This document shows, piece by piece, positions 6,533-10,134 of a DNA stretch of 10,134 bases. The translations under genes and the position numbers were made by a program. This stretch comes from Phycisphaerae bacterium (GTDB lineage Bacteria > Planctomycetota > Phycisphaerae > Sedimentisphaerales > Anaerobacaceae). Numbering within the stretch: position 1 is the stretch's first letter; every line of letters starts with the position of its first letter. Below the pieces are notes generated by a model, which saw only the letters and a list, made by a program, of their open reading frames with translations, was not told the DNA's origin and searched no databases. The stretch is from NCBI GenBank assembly GCA_030667885.1, contig DAOUVA010000108.1, positions 1-10,134 of the forward strand, given 5' to 3'.

Positions 6533-8022
6533 TGGAGCGCGATGCTACAATTCTACTGTGCCTGGTATTCTACATGGCCATGTGTCTCGGGGTCGGGATT
6601 TGGGCAATGCGCCGAACAAAATCGGCAAAGGATTTCTTCATGGCCGGCCGAAGCCTCGGGTTCATTGTCACCGCACTTGCCGTCTTCTCCGCCAACATGA
6701 GCGGATTTGGATTTGTCGGGGGCCCAGGTCTTGTCTACAAAATGGGAATGAGTTCAATCTGGATTTGCCTGACCGCTCCTTTGGGTTTTGCGGTGGCATT
6801 TTTTCTGGTGGGTAAGCGCATAAGGCTCTTCGCCGAACTAAGAGAGTCACTCTCACTTCCTGATACTGTCGCAGCCCGTTATAAAAGCGAACTGAGCCGT
6901 TTCCTGACCGCACTGGCAATACTTCTGGGCGTAATGGGTTACCTCGCCACACAAATCCTCGCGATGTCTATGGTCCTCCAGGACATCTTGAACCAAAATG
7001 GAATCTTCGGCCAGGTAAGCCTCGAAATGTGCGTTCTTTTATCCAGCGCGGTCATGGTCTTCTACTGCGTGGCAGGCGGTATCATCGCCTCTGTATATGC
7101 CGACCTCATACAGGGCACAATCATGGTCATTGCTTCGGTGCTTGTTTTTGTCACTGCCATGACCGTCGTCGATGGCGGCTTCGCCGGGATGGCTGCTACT
7201 ATCATGAAAGACAATCCTGAAGCCATCGCTCCATGGGGAACATTAGGAATAATCGGATGCCTCTCGTGGTACTTCGTCTTTGTCATGGGCGTAGCCGGCC
7301 AGCCGCACGTTATCATAAAGATGATGATGTACAAAAAAATCTCCGACGCAAAACGTATCCTGCCCATAAGCGTCTTCGCATATGCAGTAGCCGCCCTGCT
7401 TTGGCTGAGTATCGGCCTGGTTATGAGGTCTCTCGTTTTACAGGGCGCCCACTCCGGACTGGCCAACGCCGATGAAGCTGCGCCTCAGTTCCTCCAGACC
7501 TGTGCACATCCAATCCTCGCAGGCGTTGTCTTCGCAGGGTTGTTCTCTGCTATTATGTCAACTGGCAGCAGCTTTCTTAACATAGGAACCGCAGCGGTCA
7601 TTCATGACATCCCAAAATCTTTCGGTGCAAAACCCCTAAAGAACGAGCTTTTGTGGGCCCGCGTTACTGCGATATTAATCGCCGCTGCCGCCGCCCTTTT
7701 CGCTCTCTATATCGGCGACCTCGTCGCGCTTCTTGGTGCTTTTGGCTGGGGAACTTTTGCCGCTGCCCTCGTGCCTGTAATCGCTATCGGCCTCAATTGG
7801 AAAAGAGCCACTCCGCTGGCTGCTAACGTCGCCATTATCTCGAGTATCGCCATAAACTTCGGTATAAAACTGGCAGGCAAAAATTGGGGGTTCGCGGTGC
7901 CTCATAGTATCGACACCGGCGCACTTGCCCTGCTCGTCTCGCTTACTCTGTTCTTCGCAATCTCACTGCTCTCAAAACCCCCGAAACTCGACCCCGACAT
8001 CGAAGCGGTCATGGATATTTAG
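6532..8022 (+). CDS. Sodium/solute symporter, SSS (SLC5) family, PutP-like
   Basis: A 496-residue inner-membrane carrier with about 13 hydrophobic helices that should couple solute uptake to the Na+ gradient. Family signatures align with E. coli PutP: SLGFIVTALAVFSANMSGFG at 41-60, GGIIASVYADLIQGTIMV at 182-199, GQPHVIIKMM at 256-265 and SAIMSTGSSFLN at 339-350. S343 and T344 correspond to the PutP Na2-site Ser/Thr pair. The residue aligned with PutP Asp55, important for Na+ coupling, is Asn55 here, as in sugar-type SSS proteins. The frame is open back to 6370, but ATG 6532 is chosen because it gives the normal family N-terminus and overlaps the stop of the preceding gene. An AGGGGA ribosome site lies upstream. 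It ends 32 bp from the convergent GH43 gene. Substrate cannot be told; a sugar or amino acid are both possible. Confidence 0.9.
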   Translation: MERDATILLCLVFYMAMCLGVGIWAMRRTKSAKDFFMAGRSLGFIVTALAVFSANMSGFGFVGGPGLVYKMGMSSIWICLTAPLGFAVAFFLVGKRIRLFAELRESLSLPDTVAARYKSELSRFLTALAILLGVMGYLATQILAMSMVLQDILNQNGIFGQVSLEMCVLLSSAVMVFYCVAGGIIASVYADLIQGTIMVIASVLVFVTAMTVVDGGFAGMAATIMKDNPEAIAPWGTLGIIGCLSWYFVFVMGVAGQPHVIIKMMMYKKISDAKRILPISVFAYAVAALLWLSIGLVMRSLVLQGAHSGLANADEAAPQFLQTCAHPILAGVVFAGLFSAIMSTGSSFLNIGTAAVIHDIPKSFGAKPLKNELLWARVTAILIAAAAALFALYIGDLVALLGAFGWGTFAAALVPVIAIGLNWKRATPLAANVAIISSIAINFGIKLAGKNWGFAVPHSIDTGALALLVSLTLFFAISLLSKPPKLDPDIEAVMDI

Positions 8023-8054
8023 CTTGATTTTTAACCCCCGCCTTTGAAAAGACG

Positions 8055-9212
8055 TCACTCAAAACACGACAGGTCCCACTCCTGCAAATATTTGATTTCA
8101 ATCCCCTCTCCGGTAAATTGCAAAGGCAGCCACATATACCTGCCGTCGATAGCATTCTTAGGCCGCCATATATCAAACAAAACTATATATGCGTCCCTTT
8201 TCCCCGCCACCTTTAAAATATAAGTGCTCTGCCCGCCGAATGTCTTGTCACTGCCTTGCCCGACACACGGATTACCCAGCTCCTTCCACGGTCCCCACAT
8301 AGAATCTGCAACCGCTGAACGCGCTGCATTAGGCGCCCACCCTGTACACCCTGACGCAATCAAATAATATTTCCCGTTCCGCTTGCAGACAGCCGGTGCT
8401 TCCATCCATCGTCCCTCAAACACTCGCAGATACTTACCCGCCGGTTCCAGGTAATCTTCGCTCAACAACGAAATATGCATCGTGCCGTTTTCTTCCGAGG
8501 CATAGATATGATACGCCTTGCCATCATCATCCACAAAAAGCGTCATGTCCCGCGCCATCTGCCCGCCCTCAAAGTCACGGCCGAGAACATTGTAATCCTT
8601 AAGTGTTGCATCAGGCCCGCCGCTGAACTTTTTCTCCTTCACCTTCTCAGTCTCAACAGGCTTCTTTTGCTCCTCTCTCACATTGACCGGCCAGCATCCA
8701 GCATTGGGCCGAAAAGACCTCACAAAAGTATAAGGCCCTGTCACCGTATTACTAACCGCCACTCCGCTTCGGGCCGCTGAATAACCCTTACCCTTTAATT
8801 CGAGATGAAACCACATCACGAATTTATTGGTCTTTTCATTATATATCACTTTCGGACGCTCTAAAACACACCCTTTGACAATATCACTCTCCGCATCGTT
8901 CGAAACTTCCAATACGATGCCCTCGTCCTTCCAGTTATATAAATCGGCAGATGAATAGCAATGTACGCCGACATGGGCCTTGTTACCTGCCCTGCCTTCG
9001 GCCATATGCTGGCCGAACCAGTAATAGATATCTTCATAAATTAAAATCCCACCGCCATGAGCATTGATATGTACCCCGTTGTTATCTTTCCATATCTGGC
9101 CCGGCGTAAAACTGTCACATTTTACCTCTAAAGCCGCAACCCCATCACTCGCCGAAAACAACACCAGCAGGACAGCAATAACATACAGACTTTCGGCTCC
9201 CGTATTCCTCAC
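8055..9212 (-). CDS. Secreted GH43-family glycosidase, exo-beta-1,3-galactanase-like
   Basis: A 385-residue protein with an N-terminal signal peptide (hydrophobic stretch about 9-22, probable cleavage near 26-27 after GVAA) and no lipobox, so it should be exported. The rest is a single five-bladed beta-propeller domain of the GH43 type. Recognisable elements are VHINAHGGGILIYEDIYYWF (47-66), RDMTLFVDDDGKAY (221-234, where D222 is the likely pKa-modulating Asp) and MEAPAV (270-275, with E271 the likely general acid). No Asp is seen at the usual N-terminal catalytic-base place: the segment reads NAHGGG, as in the exo-beta-1,3-galactanase group in which a Gln replaces the base, and Q328 in FGGQSTYI is a candidate. 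A Lys/Glu-rich loop (about 180-197) interrupts the propeller. The GTG start is supported by GGAGG 7 nt upstream. No CBM is attached. Arabinogalactan side activity is inference; other GH43 specificities are possible. Confidence 0.83.
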   Translation of the reverse strand: MRNTGAESLYVIAVLLVLFSASDGVAALEVKCDSFTPGQIWKDNNGVHINAHGGGILIYEDIYYWFGQHMAEGRAGNKAHVGVHCYSSADLYNWKDEGIVLEVSNDAESDIVKGCVLERPKVIYNEKTNKFVMWFHLELKGKGYSAARSGVAVSNTVTGPYTFVRSFRPNAGCWPVNVREEQKKPVETEKVKEKKFSGGPDATLKDYNVLGRDFEGGQMARDMTLFVDDDGKAYHIYASEENGTMHISLLSEDYLEPAGKYLRVFEGRWMEAPAVCKRNGKYYLIASGCTGWAPNAARSAVADSMWGPWKELGNPCVGQGSDKTFGGQSTYILKVAGKRDAYIVLFDIWRPKNAIDGRYMWLPLQFTGEGIEIKYLQEWDLSCFE

Positions 9213-9270
9213 TTCATATCCTCCAGTCTATCCAAAGAAAATGTCAGGTTGAGCTTCATCTCGACAACCC

Positions 9271-10134
9271 TCAACTCGCCGGCACTTCAAACAGCCCTGC
9301 TGCCCCCATACCGCCGCCGATGCACATCGTAACAAGCCCTAATCCGCCGCCGCGCCGCCTCAATTCATTTATCAGTGTCAGCGTTAATTTCGTTCCCGTC
9401 ATCCCTAACGGATGACCAAGCGCAATAGCACTACCGTTAACGTTTAACTTCTCCTCCGGAAGTCCTAACTCTCGAATAACCGCAAGCGACTGGGCCGCGA
9501 AAGCCTCGTTCAGTTCGATAATATCTATGTCACCGAGACCCGTCCCGGTTCGTTCGAGCAGCTTAGGCACCGCTGCAACAGGACCAATACCCATAATCGC
9601 AGGCGGCACTCCCTTTACTGCATACCCCTTGAATATCGCCATCGGTTTAAGCCCAAGCCCCTCAGCCTTCTCCCGCAACATCACCAAAACCGCCGCCGCA
9701 CCGTCACTCGTTTGCGAGCTGTTGCCCGCCGTAACAATACCACCCTTCTTAAAAACAGGCCTCAACTTTGCCAGCTTCTCCAAAGATGTGTCCCTTCGCA
9801 CGCATTCATCAACCTCGAAAACTCCATCCTGCTCAACAAAACCTCCCATGCCGTCCTCTATTTTGCCGCTCAGCTTAAAAGGAAATATCTCGTCTTTAAA
9901 CTTGCCCTCATCAATCGCCGCTGCCGCCTTTTGATGACTCCGAAGCGAAAACTCGTCCGCATCTTCCCGCGAGATGTTATACTTCACCGCAACATTTTCC
10001 GCCGTCAGACCCATGTTCAAATAAACATCCGGCCACGTCTCCGCCAGCCCCGGATTCGGAACAAGCCGAAGCGAAGCGTCAAGCGGTATACAGCTCATCG
10101 ACTCCACACCGCCCGCAAGTATTACATCGGCACC
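9271..10134 (-). CDS. Acetyl-CoA acyltransferase (thiolase), 5' end outside the window
   Basis: The C-terminal 287 residues of a thiolase, which cleaves 3-ketoacyl-CoA with CoA or condenses two acetyl-CoA. The frame is open to the right edge, starting within GADVILAGGVESMS, a standard thiolase motif. The GTG at 10107 is an internal Val codon, not a start. Further motifs are LNEAFAAQ, VNGSAIALGHPLG carrying the active-site His, and CIGGGMGAAGLFE carrying the second catalytic Cys. The first catalytic Cys lies in the missing N-terminal third (about 100-110 residues). It resembles FadA/acetyl-CoA acetyltransferases; chain length is not decidable. The GH43 gene starts 58 nt downstream on the same strand, so co-transcription is possible though functionally unexpected. 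It could finish a crotonyl-CoA to acetyl-CoA route from the dehydratase, but distance makes that speculative. Confidence 0.93.
   Translation of the reverse strand, partial: GADVILAGGVESMSCIPLDASLRLVPNPGLAETWPDVYLNMGLTAENVAVKYNISREDADEFSLRSHQKAAAAIDEGKFKDEIFPFKLSGKIEDGMGGFVEQDGVFEVDECVRRDTSLEKLAKLRPVFKKGGIVTAGNSSQTSDGAAAVLVMLREKAEGLGLKPMAIFKGYAVKGVPPAIMGIGPVAAVPKLLERTGTGLGDIDIIELNEAFAAQSLAVIRELGLPEEKLNVNGSAIALGHPLGMTGTKLTLTLINELRRRGGGLGLVTMCIGGGMGAAGLFEVPAS

Noticed and set aside
9248..9275. GTTGAG/CTCAAC inverted repeat near the thiolase stop as a terminator
   Set aside because: Six pairs around a 16-nt loop with no T-tract is too weak to call.

Overview
The window most resembles a chromosomal segment from an anaerobic, polysaccharide-degrading bacterium, plausibly a member of the Planctomycetota (Phycisphaerae-like). 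The hints are an HU-like DNA-binding protein of divergent type, C/A-rich dispersed repeats between genes, a secreted GH43 glycosidase, a Na+/solute symporter, and an oxygen-sensitive radical-type dehydratase. This placement is inference from style and gene content, because there is no rRNA or other marker. I see no tRNA, rRNA, CRISPR array, insertion sequence or phage gene.

Layout. Positions 1-402 hold a non-coding repeat field built on CAAACCCAAT plus a perfect hairpin. A minus-strand HU-family gene (403-720) follows, with a recognisable promoter at 802-830. A non-coding stretch (about 850-1231) ends in a G-quadruplex motif and hairpins just downstream of a minus-strand gene for 4-hydroxybutyryl-CoA dehydratase (1232-2692, AbfD type, all four [4Fe-4S] ligands present). 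Divergent from it is an AMP-forming acyl-CoA ligase (2887-4458). The shared upstream region carries a near-consensus promoter for the dehydratase whose -35 box lies in a 13-bp palindrome. Next come a convergent lipoprotein serine hydrolase of the beta-lactamase/esterase family (4487-5782, minus), then a plus-strand two-gene unit: a four-helix membrane protein (5993-6532) overlapping by one base a PutP-like Na+/solute symporter (6532-8022). Two minus-strand genes close the window: a secreted GH43 enzyme (8055-9212) with exo-beta-1,3-galactanase-like features, and the C-terminal three quarters of a thiolase (9271-10134, running off the right edge).

How it may work together (inference). The ligase could activate 4-hydroxybutyrate or a related acid to its CoA ester. 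The dehydratase would turn 4-hydroxybutyryl-CoA into crotonyl-CoA, and after hydration and oxidation (genes not in the window) a thiolase would yield acetyl-CoA. The thiolase is 6.6 kb away and separated by unrelated genes, so only the ligase/dehydratase pair is a convincing local module. The symporter with its small membrane partner and the GH43 enzyme look like a separate carbohydrate or solute-scavenging neighbourhood.

Composition. Single sampled lines give 25/60 and 24/60 GC in the dehydratase and ligase, against 39/60 and 37/60 in the symporter and thiolase. The dehydratase/ligase pair may therefore differ in origin from the right half. I saw no definite evidence of a wholly new system. 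The best leads are the dehydratase/ligase module with its palindromic control region, the G-quadruplex behind it, and the coupled small-membrane-protein/symporter unit.
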